Shown: positions 28,757 to 42,935, numbered from the stretch's first letter. The stretch: DNA of 64,000 nucleotides from Clusia tigrina (GCA_920105625.2 OV050032.1:77171879-77235878); one strand, 5' to 3'. The notes: a model not told the origin generated them from the sequence alone. Program-made: numbers and translations.

Positions 28757-29271
28757 GTGTTTGATTTGGGACTCAAGGGTAGTATAGCTTTGAGCGATAG
28801 CTTTAATTGGCAAGAGGCTCGAGTACTTTATTGTTACAAAATTACAAGGTTTTATGACGCTCCAGTAAAAAGTTACAATCATTTGTATGTTGCAAACTTT
28901 GATAGGTGTAGGACGTACAGTATAGAAGTTAGGGCCATTTGAAGTTTTCTCAGTGTTTGATTTGGGACTCAAGGGTAGCATAGCTTTGAGCGATAGCTTA
29001 AATAGACAAGAGGCTCGAGTACTTTATTGTTACAAAATTTCAAGGTTTTGTGACGCTCCAGTAAAAAGTTACAAGCATTTGTATGTTGCAAACTTTCATA
29101 CGTGTAGGACGTACCGTATAGAAGTTAGGGCCATTTGAAGTTTTCTCAGTGTTTTGATTTGGGACTCAAGGGTAGTATAGCTTTGAGCGATAGCTTTAAT
29201 TGGCAAGAGGCTCGAGTACTTTATTGTTACAAAATTACAAGGTTTTATGACGCTCCAGTAAAAAGTTACAA

Positions 29272-30804
29272 TCATTTGTATGTTGCAAACTTTGATAGGT
29301 GTAGGACGTACCGTATAGAAGTTAAGGCCATTTGAAGTTTTTTCAGTGTTTGATTTGGGACTCAAGGGTAGCATAGCTTTGAGCGATAGCTTAAATAGAC
29401 AAGAGGCTCGAGTAATTTATAGTTACAAAATTTCAAGGTTTTCTGACGGTCCAGTAAAAAGTTACAAGCATTTGTATGTTGCAAACTTTCATTCGTGTAG
29501 GACGTACCGTATGGAAGTTAGGGCCATTTGAAGTTTTCTCAGTGTTTGATTTGGGACTCAAGGGTAGCATAGCTTTGAGCGAAAGATTAGATTGGCAAGA
29601 GGCTCGAGTACTTTATTGTTACAAAATTTCAAGGTTTTATGACGCTCCAGTAAAAACTTACAAGCATTTGTATATTGCAAACTTTGATAGGTGTAGGACG
29701 TACCGTATAGAAGTTAGAGCCATTTGAAGTTTTATCAGTGTTTGATTTGGGACTCAAGGGTAGCATAGCTTTGAGCGATAACTTTAATTGAGAAGAGGCT
29801 CGAGTACTTAATTGTTACAAAATTTCAAGGTTTTATGACGCTCCAGTAAAAAGTTACAAGCATTTGTATATTGCAAACTTTGATAGGTGTAGGACGTACC
29901 GTATAGAAGTTAGGGCCATTTGAAGTTTTATCAGTGTTTGATTTGGGACTCAAGGGTAGCATAGCTTTGAGCGATAGATTAGATTGGCAAGAGGTTCGAG
30001 TACTTTATTGATACAAAATTTCAAGGTTTTATGACGCTCCAGTAAAAAGTTACAAGCATTTGTATGTTGCAAACTTTGATAGGTGTAGGACGTACCGTAT
30101 AGAAGTTAGGGCCATTTGAAGTTTTATCAGTGTTTGATTTGGGACTCAAGGGTAGCATAGCTTTGAGCGATAGCTTTAATTGACAAGAGGCTCGAGTACT
30201 TTATTGTTACAAAATTTCAAGGTTTTGTGACGCTCCAGTAAAAAGTTACAAGCATTTGTATGTTGCAAACTTTCATACGTGTAGGACGTACCGTATAGAA
30301 GTTAGGGCCATTTGAAGTTTTCTCAGTGTTTTGATTTGGGACTCAAGGGTAGCATAGCTTTGAGCGTTAGCTTTAATTGGCAAGTGGCTCGAGTACTTTA
30401 TTGTTACAAAATTACAAGGTTTTATGACGCTGCAGTAAAAAGTTACAAGCATTTGTATGTTGCAAACTTTGAGAGGTGTAGGACGTACCGTATAGAAGTT
30501 AGGGCCATTTGAAGTTTTCTCAGTGTTTAATTTGGGACTCAAGGGTAGCATAGCTTTGAGCGATAGCTGAAATAGACAAGAGGCTCGAGTAATTTATAGT
30601 TACAAAATTTCAAGGTTTTATGACGCTCCAGTAAAAACTTACAAGCATTTGAATGTTGCAAACTTTGAATGGTGTAGGACGTACCGTATAGAAGTTAGGG
30701 CCATTTGAAGTTTTCTCAGTGTTTGATTTGGGACTCAAGGGTAGCATAGCTTTGAGCGATAGCTTAAATTGGCAAGAGGCTCGAGTACTTTATTGTTGTT
30801 TATA
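29272..30804 (+). repeat. Three-copy higher-order block, copy 3
   Basis: Third copy, 2,111 bp downstream of copy 2. It keeps the 149-bp short monomer (30,719-30,867). Private changes include GTATGGAAG at 29,510, GTGTTTAATTTGG at 30,524 and TAGCTGAAATAG at 30,566. Confidence 0.82.
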
Positions 30805-32239
30805 TTGCAAACTTTGATAGGTGTAGGACGTACCGAATAGAAGTTAGGGCCATTTGAAGTTTTATCAGTGTTTGATTTGGGACTCAAGGGTAGCATAGCT
30901 TTGAGCGATAGCTTTAATTGACAAGAGGCTCGAGTGCTTTATTGTTACAAAATTTCAAGGTTTTGTGACGCTCCAGTAAAAAGTTACAAGCATTTGTATG
31001 TTGCAAACTTTGATAGGTGTAGGACGTACCGTATAGAAGTTAGGGCCATTTGAAGTTTTCTCAGTGTTTGATTTGGGACTCAAGGGTAGCATAGCTTTGA
31101 GCGATAGCTTTAATTGACAAGAGGCTCGAGTACTTTATTGTTACAAAATTACAAGGTTTTGTGACGCTCCAGTAAAAAGTTACAAGCATTTGTATATTGC
31201 AAACTTTGATAGGTGTAGGACGTACCGTATAGAAGTTAGGGCCATTTGAAGTTTTATCAGTGTTTGATTTGGGACTCAAGGGTAGCATAGCTTTGAGCGA
31301 TAGCTTTAATTGGCAAGAGGCTCGAGTACTTTATTGTTACAACATTTCAAGCTTTTGTGACGCTCCAGTAAAAAGTTACAAGCATTTGTATGTTGCAAAC
31401 TTTGATAGGTGTAGGACGTACCGTATAGAAGTTAGGGCCATTTGAAGTTTTTTTTGTGTTTGATTTGGGACTCAAGGGTAGCATAGCTTTGACCGATAGC
31501 TTAAATTGGCAAGAGGCTCGAGTACTTTATTGTTACAAAATTACTAGGTTTTATGACGCTCCAGTAAAAAATTACAAGCATTTGTATGGTGCAAACTTTC
31601 ATACGTGTGGGACGTACCGTATAGAAGTTAGGGCCATTTGAAGTTTTCTCAGTGTTTGATTTGAGACTCAAGGGTAGCATAGCTTTGAGCGATAGATTAA
31701 ATTGGCAAGAGGCTCGAGTACTTTATTCTTACAAAATTTCAAGGTTTTATGACGCTCCAGTAAAAAGTTACAAGCATTTGTATGTTTCAAACTTTGATAG
31801 GTGTAGGACGTACCGTATACAAGTTAGGGCCATTTAAAGTTTTATCAGTGTTTGAATTGGGACATGAGGGTAGCATAGCTTTGAGCGATAGAATAAATTG
31901 ACAAGAGGCTCGAGTACTTTATTGTCACAAAATTTCAAGGTTTTATGACGCTCCAGTAAAAACTTACAAGCATTTGTATGTTGCAAACTTTCATACGTGT
32001 AGGACGTACCGTATAGAAGTTAGGGCCATTTGAAGTTTTATCAGTGTTTGATTTGGGACTCAAGGGTAGCATAGCTTTGAGCGATAGCTTAAATTGACAA
32101 GAGGCTCGAGTACTTTATTGTTACAAAATTTCAAGGTTTTCTGACGCTCCAGTAAAAAGTTACAAGCATTTGCATGTTGCAAACTTTGATAGGTGTAGGA
32201 CGTACCGTAGAGAAGTTAGGGCCATTTGAAGTTTTATCA

Positions 32240-32311
32240 GTGTTTGATTTGCAAACTTTCATACGTGTAGGACGTACCGTATAGAAGTTAGGGCCATTTG
32301 AAGTTTTCTCA
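32240..32311 (+). repeat. 72-bp truncated satellite monomer (one of six)
   Basis: The unit reads GTGTTTGATTTGCAAACTTTC: about 124 bp between GATTT and GCAAACTTTC is missing. The same junction occurs at 36,283-36,354, 39,088-39,159, 42,689-42,760 and 44,710-44,781. A version with GGAAACTTTC occurs at 32,888-32,959. All six are 72 bp. In five of the six, the next monomer lacks 12 bp (AGGGTAGCGATAGC or AGGTTAGCGATAGC); the unit after 39,159 is full length. Confidence 0.85.
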
Positions 32312-34852
32312 GTGTTTTGATTTGGGACTCAAGGGTAGCGATAGCTTTAATTGGCAAGAGGCTCGAGTACTTTATTGTTACAAAATTACAAGGTTTTATG
32401 ACGCTCCAGTAAAAGTTACAAGCATTTGTATGTTGCAAACTTTGATAGGTGTAGGACGTACCGTATACAAGTTAGGGCCATTTGAAGTTTTCTCAGTGTT
32501 TGATTTGGGACTCAAGGGTAGCATAGCTTTGAGCGATAGCTTTAATAGACAAGAGGCTCGAGTAATTTATAGTTACAAAATTTCAAGGTTTTCTGACGCT
32601 CCAGTAAAAAGTTACAAGCATTTGTATGTTGCAAACTTTCATACGTGTAGGACGTACCGTATAGAAGTTAGGGCCATTTTAAGTTTTCTCAGTGTTTGAT
32701 TTGGGACTCAAGGGTAGCATAGCTTTGAGCGATAGATTAGATTGGCAAGAGGCTCGAGTACTTTATTGTTACAAAATTTCAAGGTTTTCTGACGCTCCAG
32801 TAAAAAGTTACAAGCATTTGCATGTTGCAAACTTTGATAGGTGTAGGACGTACCGTAGAGAAGTTAGGGCCATTTGAAGTTTTATCAGTGTTTGATTTGG
32901 AAACTTTCATACGTGTAGGACGTACCGTATAGAAGTTAGGGCCATTTGAAGTTTTCTCAGTGTTTTGATTTGGGACTCAAGGGTAGCGATAGCTTTAATT
33001 GGCAAGAGGCTCGAGTACTTTATTGTTACAAAATTACAAGGTTTTATGACGCTCCAGTAAAAAGTTACAAGCATTTGTATGTTGCAAACTTTCATAGGTG
33101 TAGGACGTACCGTATACAAGTTAGGGCCATTTGAAGTTTTCTCAGTGTTTGATTTGGGACTCAAGAGTAGCATAGCTTTGAGCGATAGCTTAAATAGACA
33201 AGAGGCTCGAGTAATTTATAGTTACAAAATTTCAAGGTTTTCTGACGCTCCAGTAAAAAGTTACAAGCATTTGTATGTTGCAAACTTTGATAGGAGTAGG
33301 TCGTACCGTATAGAAGTTAAGGCCATTTGAAGTTTTTTCAGTGTTTGATTTGGGACTCAAGGGTAGCATAGCTTTGAGCGATAGCTTAAATAGACAAGAG
33401 GCTCGAGTAATTTATAGTTACAAACTTTCAAGGTTTTCTGACGCTCCAGTAAAAAGTTACAAGCATTTGTATGTTGCAAACTTTCATTCGTGTAGGACGT
33501 ACCGTATAGAAGTTAGGGCCATTTGAAGTTTTCTCAGTGTTTGATTTGGGACTCAAGGGTAGCATAGCTTTGAGCGAAAGATTAGATTGGCAAGAGGCTC
33601 GAGTACTTTATTGTTACAAAATTTCAAGGTTTTATGACGCTCCAGTAAAAACTTACAAGCATTTGTATATTGCAAACTTTGATAGGTGTAGGACGTACCG
33701 TATAGAAGTTAGAGCCATTTGAAGTTTTATCAGTGTTTGATTTGGGACTCAAGGGTAGCATAGCTTTGAGCGATAACTTTAATTGAGAAGAGGCTCGAGT
33801 ACTTTATTGTTACAAAATTTCAAGGTTTTATGACGCTCCAGTAAAAAGCTACAAGCATTTGTATATTGCAAACTTTGATAGGTGTAGGACGTACCGTATA
33901 GAAGTTAGGGCCATTTGAAGTTTTATCAGTGTTTGATTTGGGACTCAAGGGTAGCATAGCTTTGAGCGATAGATTAGATTGGCAAGAGGTTCGAGTACTT
34001 TATTGTTACAAAATTTCAAGGTTTTATGACGCTCCAGTAAAAAGTTACAAGCATTTGTATGTTGCAAACTTTGATAGGTGTAGGAGCGTACCGTATAGAA
34101 GTTAGGGCCATTTGAAGTTTTATCAGTGTTTGATTTGGGACTCATGGGTAGCATAGCTTTGAGCGATAGCTTTAATTGACAAGAGGCTCGAGTACTTTAT
34201 TGTTACAAAATTTCAAGATTTTGTGACGCTCCAGTAAAAAGTAACAAGCATTTGTATGTTGCAAACTTTCATACGTGTAGGACGTACCGTATAGAAGTTA
34301 GGGCCATTTGAAGTTTTCTCAGTGTTTTGATTTGGGACTCAAGGGTAGCATAGCTTTGAGCGTTAGCTTTAATTGGCAAGAGGCTCGAGTACTTTATTGT
34401 TACAAAATTACAAGGTTTTATGACGCTCCAGTAAAAAGTTACAAGCATTTGTATATTGCAAACTTTGAGAGGTGTAGGACGTACCGTATAGAAGTTAGGA
34501 CCATTTGAGGTTTTCTCAGTGTTTGATTTGGGACTCAAGGGTAGCATAGCTTTGAGCGATAGCTTAAATAGACAAGAGGCTCGAGTAATTTATAGTTACA
34601 AAATTTCAAGGTTTTATGACGCTCCAGTAAAAACTTACAAGCATTTGTATGTTGCAAACTTTGATAGGTGTAGGACGTACCGTATAGAAGTTAGGGAAAT
34701 TTGAAGTTTTCTCAGTGTTTGATTTGGGACTCAAGGGTAGCATAGCTTTGAGCGATAGCTTTAATTGGCAAGAGGCTCGAGTACTTTATTGTTACAACAT
34801 TTCAAGGTTTTGTGACGCTCCAGTAAAAAGTTACAAGCATTTGTATGTTGCA

Positions 34853-36028
34853 AACTTTGATAGGTGTAGGACGTACCGTATAGAAGTTAGGGCCATTTGA
34901 AGATTTTTTTGTGTTTGATTTGGGACTCAAGGGTAGCATAGCTTTGACCGATAGCTTAAATTGGCAAGAGGCTCGAGTACTTTATTGTTACAAAATTACT
35001 AGGTTTTATGACGCTCCAGTAAAAAGTTACAAGCATTTGTATGGTGCAAACTTTCATACGTGTGGGACGTACCGTATAGAAGTTAGGGCCATTTGAAGTT
35101 TTCTCAGTGTTTGATTTGGGACTCAAGGGTAGCATAGCTTTGAGCGATAGATTAAATTGGCAAGAGGCTCGAGTACTTTATTGTTACAAAATTTCAAGGT
35201 TTTATGACGCTCCAGTAAAAAGTTACAAGCATTTGTATGTTTCAAACTTTGATAGGTGTAGGACGTGCCGTATACAAGTTAGGGCCATTTGAAGTTTTAT
35301 CAGTGTTTGAATTGGGACATAAGGGTAGCATAGCTTTGAGCGATAGAATAAATTGACAAGAGGCTCGAGTACTTTATTGTTACAAAATTTCAAGGTTTTA
35401 TGACGCTCCAGTAAAAACTTACAAGCATTTGTATGTTGCAAACTTTGATAGGTGTAGGACGTACCGTATAGAAGTTAGGGCCATTTGAAGATTTTTTTGT
35501 GTTTGATTTGGGACTCAAGGGTAGCATAGCTTTGACCGATAGCTTAAATTGGCAAGAGGCTCGAGTACTTTATTGTTACAAAATTACTAGGTTTTATGAC
35601 GCTCCAGTAAAAGTTACAAGCATTTGTATGGTGCAAACTTTCATACGTGTGGGACGTACCGTATAGAAGTTAGGGCCATTTGAAGTTTTCTCAGTGTTTG
35701 ATTTGGGACTCAAGGGTAGCATAGCTTTGAGCGATAGATTAAATTGGCAAGAGGCTCGAGTACTTTATTGTTACAAAATTTCAAGGTTTTATGACGCTCC
35801 AGTAAAAAGTTACAAGCATTTGTATGTTTCAAACTTCTGATAGGTGTAGGACGTACCGTATACAAGTTAGGGCCATTTGAAGTTTTATCAGTGTTTGAAT
35901 TGGGACATAAGGGTAGCATAGCTTTGAGCGATAGAATAAATTGACAAGAGGCTCGAGTACTTTATTGTTACAAAATTTCAAGGTTTTATGACGCTCTAGT
36001 AAAAACTCACAAGCATTTGTATGTTGCA
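34853..36028 (+). repeat. Local three-monomer (588-bp) tandem duplication
   Basis: 34,853-35,440 is followed directly by a copy at about 35,441-36,028. Both carry GAAGATTTTTTTGTG (34,899 and 35,487), TTTGACCGATAGC, TATGGTGCAAAC and GTGTTTGAATTGGGACATAA. The second copy has lost one A (AGTAAAAGTTAC at 35,609) and gained one base at AACTTCTGATAGG (35,832). Confidence 0.8.
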
Positions 36029-39000
36029 AACTTTCATACGTGTAGGACGTACCGTATAGAAGTTAGGGCCATTTGAAGTTTTATTAGTGTTTGATTTGGG
36101 ACTCAAGGGTAGCATAGCTTTGAGCGATAGCTTAAATTGACAAGAGGCTCGAGTACTTTATTGTTACAAAATTTCAAGGTTTTCTGACGCTCCAGTAAAA
36201 AGTTACAAGCATTTGCATGTTGCAAACTTTGATAGGTGTAGGACGTACCGTAGAGAAGTTAGGGTCATTTGAAGTTTTATCAGTGTTTGATTTGCAAACT
36301 TTCATACGTGTAGGACGTACCGTATATAAGTTAGGGCCATTTGAAGTTTTCTCAGTGTTTTGATTTGGGACTCAAGGGTAGCGATAGCTTTAATTGGCAA
36401 GAGGCTCGAGTACTTTATTGTTACAAAATTTCAAGGTTCTATGACGCTCCAGTAAAAACTTACAAGCATTTGTATGTTTCAAACTTTGATAGGTGTAGGA
36501 CGTACCGTATACAAGTTATTGCCATTTGAAGTTTTATCAGTGTCTGATTTGGGACTCAAGGGTACCATAGCTTTGAGCGATAGCTTAAATTGACAAGAGG
36601 TTCGAGTACTTTATTTTTACAAAATTTCAAGGTTTTCTGACGCTCCAGTAAAAAGTTACAAGCATTTGTATGTTGCAAACTTTCATAGGTGTAGGACGTA
36701 CCGTATAGAAGTTAGGGCCATTTGAAGTTTTCTCAGTGTTTGATTTGGGACTCAAGGGTAGCATAGCTTTGAGCGATAGATTAAATTGGCAAGAGGCTCG
36801 AGTACTTTATTGTTACAAAATTTCAAGGTTTTATGACGCTCCAGTAAAAAGTTACAAGCATTTGTATATTGCAAACTTTGATAGGTGTAGGACGTACCGT
36901 ATAGAAGTTAGGGCCATTTGAAGTTTTATCAGTGTTTGATTTGGGACTCAAGGGTAGCATAGCTTTGAGCGATAGATTAGATTGGCAAAAGGTTCGAGTA
37001 CTTTATTGTTACAAAATTTCAAGGTTTTATGACGCTCCAGTAAAAAGTTACAAGCATTTGTATGTTGCAAACTTTGATAGGTGTAGGACGTACCGTATAG
37101 AAGTTAGGGCCATTTGAAGTTTTCTCAGTGTTTGATTTGGGACTCAAGGGTAGCATAGCTTTGAGCGATAGCTTTAATTGACAAGAGGCTCGAGTACTTT
37201 ATTGTTACAAAATTACAAGGTTTTATGACGCTCCAGTAAAAAGTTACAAGCATTTGTATGTTGCAAACTTTGAGAGGTGTAGGACGTACCGTATAGAAGT
37301 TAGGACCATTTGAAGTTTTCTCAGTGTTTGATTTGGGACTCAAGGGTAGCATAGCTTTGAGCGATAGCTTAAATAGACAAGAGGCTCGAGTAATTTACAG
37401 TTACAAAATTTCAAGGTTTTATGACGCTCCAGTAAAAACTTACAAGTATTTGAATGTTGCAAACTTTGAATGGTGTAGGACGTACCGTATAGAAGTTAGG
37501 GCCATTTGAAGTTTTCTCAGTGTTTGATTTGGGACTCAAGGGTAGCATAGCTTTGAGCGATATCTTAAATTGGCAAGAGGCTCGAGTACTTTATTGTTAC
37601 AAAATTTCAAGGTTTTATGACGCTCCAGTAAAAAGTTACAAGCATTTGTATATTGCAAACTTTGATAGGTGTAGGACGTACCGAATAGAAGTTAGGGCCA
37701 TTTGAAGTTTTATCAGTGTTTGAGATGGGACTCAAGGGTAGCATAGCTTTGAGAGATAGCTTTAATTGACAAGAGGCTCGAGTGCTTTATTGTTACAAAA
37801 TGTCAAGGTTTTGTGACGCTCCAGTAAAAAGTTACAAGCATTTGTATGTTGCAAACTTTGATAGGTGTAGGACGTACCGTATAGAAGTTAGGGCCATTTG
37901 AAGTTTTCTCAGTGTTTGATTTGGGACTCAAGGGTAGCATAGCTTTGAGCGATAGCTTTAATTGACAAGAGGCTCGAGTACTTTATTGTTACAAAATTAC
38001 AAGGTTTTGTGACGCTCCAGTAAAAAGTTACAAGCATTTGTATATTGCAAACTTTGATAGGTGTAGGACGTACCGTATAGAAGTTAGGGCCATTTGAAGT
38101 TTTATCAGTGTTTGATTTGGGACTCAAGGGTAGCATAGCTTTGAGCGATAGCTTTAATTGGCAAGAGGCTCGAGTACTTTATTGTTACAACATTTCAAGG
38201 TTTTGTGACGCTCCAGTAAAAAGTTACAAGCATTTGTATGTTGCAAACTTTGATAGGTGTAGGACGTACCGTATAGAAGTTAGGGCCATTTGAAGTTTTT
38301 TTTGTGTTTGATTTGGGACTCAAGGGTAGCATAGCTTTGACCGATAGCTTAAATTGGCAAGAGGCTCGAGTACTTTATTGTTACAAAATTACTAGGTTTT
38401 ATGACGCTCCAGCAAAAAGTTACAAGCATTTCTATGGTGCAAACTTTCATACGTGTGGGACGTACCGTATAGAAGTTAGGGCCATTTGAAGTTTTCTCAG
38501 TGTTTGATTTGGGACTCAAGGGTAGCATAGCTTTGAGCGATAGATTAAATTGGCAAGAGGCTCGAGTACTTTATTGTTACAAAATTTCAAGGTTTTATGA
38601 CGCTCCAGTAAAAAGTTACAAGCATTTGTATGTTTCAAACTTTGATAGGTGTAGGACGTACCGTATATAAGTTAGGGCCATTTGAAGTTTTATCAGTGTT
38701 TGAATTGGGACATAAGGGTAGCATAGCTTTGAGCGATAGAATAAATTGACAAGAGGCTCGAGTACTTTATTGTTACAAAATTTCAAGGTTTTATGACGCT
38801 CCAGTAAAAACTTACAAGCATTTGTATGTTGCAAACTTTCATACGTGTAGGACGTACCGTATAGAAGTTAGGGCCATTTGAAGTTTTATCAGTGTTTGAT
38901 TTGGGACTCAAGGGTAGCATAGCTTTGAGCGATAGCTTAAATTGACAAGAGGCTCGAGTACTTTATTGTTACAAAATTTCAAGGTTTTCTGACGCTCCAG

Positions 39001-40914
39001 TAAAAAGTTACAAGCATTTGCATGTTGCAAACTTTGATAGGTGTAGGACGTACCGTAGAGAAGTTAGGGCCATTTGAAGTTTTATCAGTGTTTGATTTGC
39101 AAACTTTCATACGTGTAGGACGTACCGTATAGAAGTTAGGGCCATTTGAAGTTTTCTCATTGTTTGATTTGGGACTCAAGGGTAGCATAGCTTTGAGCGA
39201 TAGCTTAAATAGACAAGAGGCTCGAGTACTTTATTGTTACAAAATTTCAAGGTTTTGTGACGCTCCAGTAAAAAGTTACAATCATTTGTATGTTGCAAAC
39301 TTTGATAGGTGTAGGACGTACCGTATAGAAGTTAGGGCCATTTGAAGTTTTCTCAGTGTTTCATTTGGGACTCAAGGGTAGCATAGCTTTGTGCGATAGC
39401 TTTAATTGGCAAGAGGCTCGAGTACTTTATTGTTACAAAATTACAAGGTTTTATGACGCTCCAGTAAAAAGTTACAAGCATTTGTATGTTGCAAACTTTG
39501 ATAGGTGTAGGACGTACCGTATAGAAGTTAGGGCCATTTGAAGTTTTCTCAGTGTTTGATTTGGGACTCAAGGGTATCATAGCTTTGAGCGATAGATTAA
39601 CTTGGCAAGAGGCTCGAGTACTTTATTGTTACAAAATTTCAAGGTTTTATGACGCTCCAGTAAAAAGTTACAAGCATTTGTATGTTTCAAACTTTGATAG
39701 GTGTAGGACGTACCGTATACAAGTTAGGGCCATTTGAAGTTTTATCAGTGTTTGATTTGGGACTTAAGGGTAGCATAGCTTTGGGCGATAGCTTTAATTG
39801 GCAAGAGGCTCGAGTACTTTATTGTTACAAAATTTCAAGGTTTTATGACGCTCCAGTAAAAACTTACAAGCATTTGTATGTTTCAAACTTTGATAGGTGT
39901 AGGACGTACCGTATACAAGTTATTGCCATTTGAAGTTTTATCAGTGTCTGATTTGGGACTCAAGGGTACCATAGCTTTGAGCGATAGCTTAAATTGACAA
40001 GAGGTTCGAGTACTTTATTTTTACAAAATTTCAAGGTTTTCTGACGCTCCAGTAAAAAGTTACAAGCATTTGTATGTTGCAAACTTTCATAGGTGTAGGA
40101 CGTACCGTATAGAAGTTAGGGCCATTTAAAGTTTTCTCAGTGTTTGATTTGGGACTCAAGGGTAGCATAGCTTTGAGCGATAGATTAAATTGGCAAGAGG
40201 CTCGAGTACTTTATTGGTACAAAATTTCAAGGTTTTATGACGCTCCAGTAAAAAGTTACAAGCATTTGTATGTTTCAAACTTTGATAGGTGTAGGACGTA
40301 CCGTATACAAGTTAGGGCCATTTGAAGTTTTATTAGTGTTTGATTTGGGACTTAAGGGTAGCATAGCTTTGAGCGATAGAATAAATTGACAAGAGGCTCG
40401 AGTACTTTATTGTTACAAAATTTCAAGGTTTTATGACGCTCCAGTAAAAACTTACAAGCATTTGTATGTTGCAAACTTTCATACGTGTAGGACGTACCGT
40501 ATAGAAGTTAGGGCCATTTGAAGTTTTATCAGTGTTTGATTTGGGACTCAAGGGTAGCATAGCTTTGAGCGATAGCTTTAATTGACAAGAGGCTCGAGTA
40601 CTTTATTGTTACAAAATTTCAAGATTTTGTGACGCTCCAGTAAAAAGTTACAAGCATTTGTATGTTGCAAACTTTCATACGTGTAGGACGTACCGTATAG
40701 AAGTTAGGGCCATTTGAAGTTTTCTCAGTGTTTTGATTTGGGACTCAAGGGTAGCATAGCTTTGAGCGTGAGCTTTAATTGGCAAGAGGCTCGAGTACTT
40801 TATTGTTACAAAATTACAAGGTTTTATGACGCTCCAGTAAAAAGTTACAAGCATTTGTATGTTGCAAACTTTGATAGGTGTAGGACGTACCGTATAGAAG
40901 TTAGGGCCATTTGA

Positions 40915-42880
40915 AGTTTTCTCAGTGTTTGATTTGGGACTCAAGGGTAGCATAGCTTTGAGCGATAGCTTAAATAGACAAGAGGCTCGAGTAATTTATA
41001 GTTACAAAATTTCAAGGTTTTATGACGCTCCAGTAAAAACTTACAAGAATTTGAATGTTGCAAACTTTGAATGGTGTAGGACGTACCGTATAGAAGTTAG
41101 GGCCATTTGAAGTTTTCTCAGTGTTTGATTTGGGACTCAAGGGTAGCATAGCTTTGAGCGATAGCTTAAATTGGCAAGAGGCTCGAGTACTTTATTGTTA
41201 CAAAATTTCAAGGTTTTATGACGCTCCAGTAAAAAGTTACAAGCATTTGTATATTGCAAACTTTGATAGGTGTAGGACGTACCGAATAGAAGTTAGGGCC
41301 ATTTGAAGTTTTATCAGTGTTTGATTTGGGACTCAAGGGTAGCATAGCTTTGAGAGATAGCTTTAATTGACAAGAGGCTCGAGTGCTTTATTGTTACAAA
41401 ATTTCAAGGTTTTGTCACGCTCCAGTAAAAAGTTACAAGCATTTGTATGTTGCAAACTTTGATAGGTGTAGGACGTACCGTATAGAAGTTAGGGCCATTT
41501 GAAGTTTTCTCAGTGTTTGATTTGGGACTCAAGGGTAGCATAGCTTTGAGCGACAGCTTTAATTGACAAGAGGCTCGAGTACTTTATTGTTACAAAATTA
41601 CAAGGTTTTGTGACGCTCCAGTAAAAAGTTACAAGCATTTGTATATTGCAAACTTTGATAGGTGTAGGACGTACCGTATAGAAGTTAGGGCCATTTGAAG
41701 TTTTATCAGTATTTGATTTGGGACTCAAGGGTAGCATAGCTTTGAGCGATAGCTTTAATTGGCAAGAGGCTCGAGTACTTTATTGTTACAACATTTCAAG
41801 GTTTTGTGACGCTCCAGTAAAAAGTTACAAGCATTTGTATGTTGCAAACTTTGATAGGTGTAGGACGTACCGTATAGAAGTTAGGGCCATTTGAAGTTTT
41901 ATCAGTGTTTGATTTGGGACTCAAGGGTAGCATAGCTTTGACCGATAGCTTAAATTGGCAAGAGGCTCGAGTACTTTATTGTTACAAAATTACTAGGTTT
42001 TATGACGCTCCAGTAAAAAGTTACAAGCATTTGTATGGTGCAAACTTTCATACGTGTGGGACGTACCGTATAGAAGTTAGGGCCATTTGAAGTTTTCTCA
42101 GTGTTTGATTTGGGACTCAAGGGTAGCATAGCTTTGAGCGATAGATTAAATTGGCAAGAGGCTCGAGTACTTTATTGTTACAAAATTTCAAGGTTTTATG
42201 ACGCTCCAGTAAAAAGTTACAAGCATTTGTATGTTTCAAACTTTGATAGGTGTAGGACGTACCGTATACAAGTTAGGGCCATTTGAAGTTTTATCAGTGT
42301 TTGAATTGGGACATAAGGGTAGCATAGCTTTGAGCGATAGAATAAATTGACAAGAGGCTCGAGTACTTTATTGTTACAAAATTTCAAGGTTTTATGACGC
42401 TCCAGTAAAAACTTACAAGCATTTGTATGTTGCAAACTTTCATACGTGTAGGACGTACCGTATAGAAGTTAGGGCCATTTGAAGTTTTATCAGTGTTTGA
42501 TTTGGGACTCAAGGGTAGCATAGCTTTGAGCGATAGCTTAAATTGACAAGAGGCTCGAGTACTTTATTGTTACAAAATTTCAAGGTTTTCTGACGCTCCA
42601 GTAAAAAGTTACAAGCATTTGCATGTTGCAAACTTTGATAGGTGTAGGACGTACCGTAGAGAAGTTAGGGCCATTTGAAGTTTTATCAGTGTTTGATTTG
42701 CAAACTTTCATACGTGTAGGACGTACCGTATATAAGTTAGGGCCATTTGAAGTTTTCTCAGTGTTTTGATTTGGGACTCAAGGTTAGCGATAGCTTTAAT
42801 TGGCAAGAGGCTCGAGTACTTTATTGTTACAAAATTACAAGGTTTTATGACGCTCCAGTAAAAAGTTACAAGCATTTGTA
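40915..42880 (+). repeat. Higher-order repeat, 2,021-bp tandem, first copy
   Basis: Repeated immediately downstream at 42,936-44,901 with a 2,021-bp offset. Shared private variants: TTACAAGAATTTGAATG, TTTGAGAGATAGC, TTTTGTCACGC, GAGCGACAGC, CAGTATTTGATTTGG, TTTGACCGATAGC, TATGGTGCAAAC, GAATTGGGACATAAGG, the 72-bp short monomer and AAGGTTAGCGATAGC. The offset is shorter than a multiple of 196 because the unit includes shortened monomers. Confidence 0.85.
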
Positions 42881-42935
42881 TGTTGCAAACTTTGAGAGGT
42901 GTAGGACGTACCGTATAGAAGTTAGGACCATTTGA

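Noticed and set aside
32298..32699. A 133-residue open frame, the longest in the satellite
   Set aside because: It arises because the 12-bp deletion and a lost A (CCAGTAAAAGTTAC at 32,407) shift frames so that two monomers are read through. It is composed wholly of satellite sequence.
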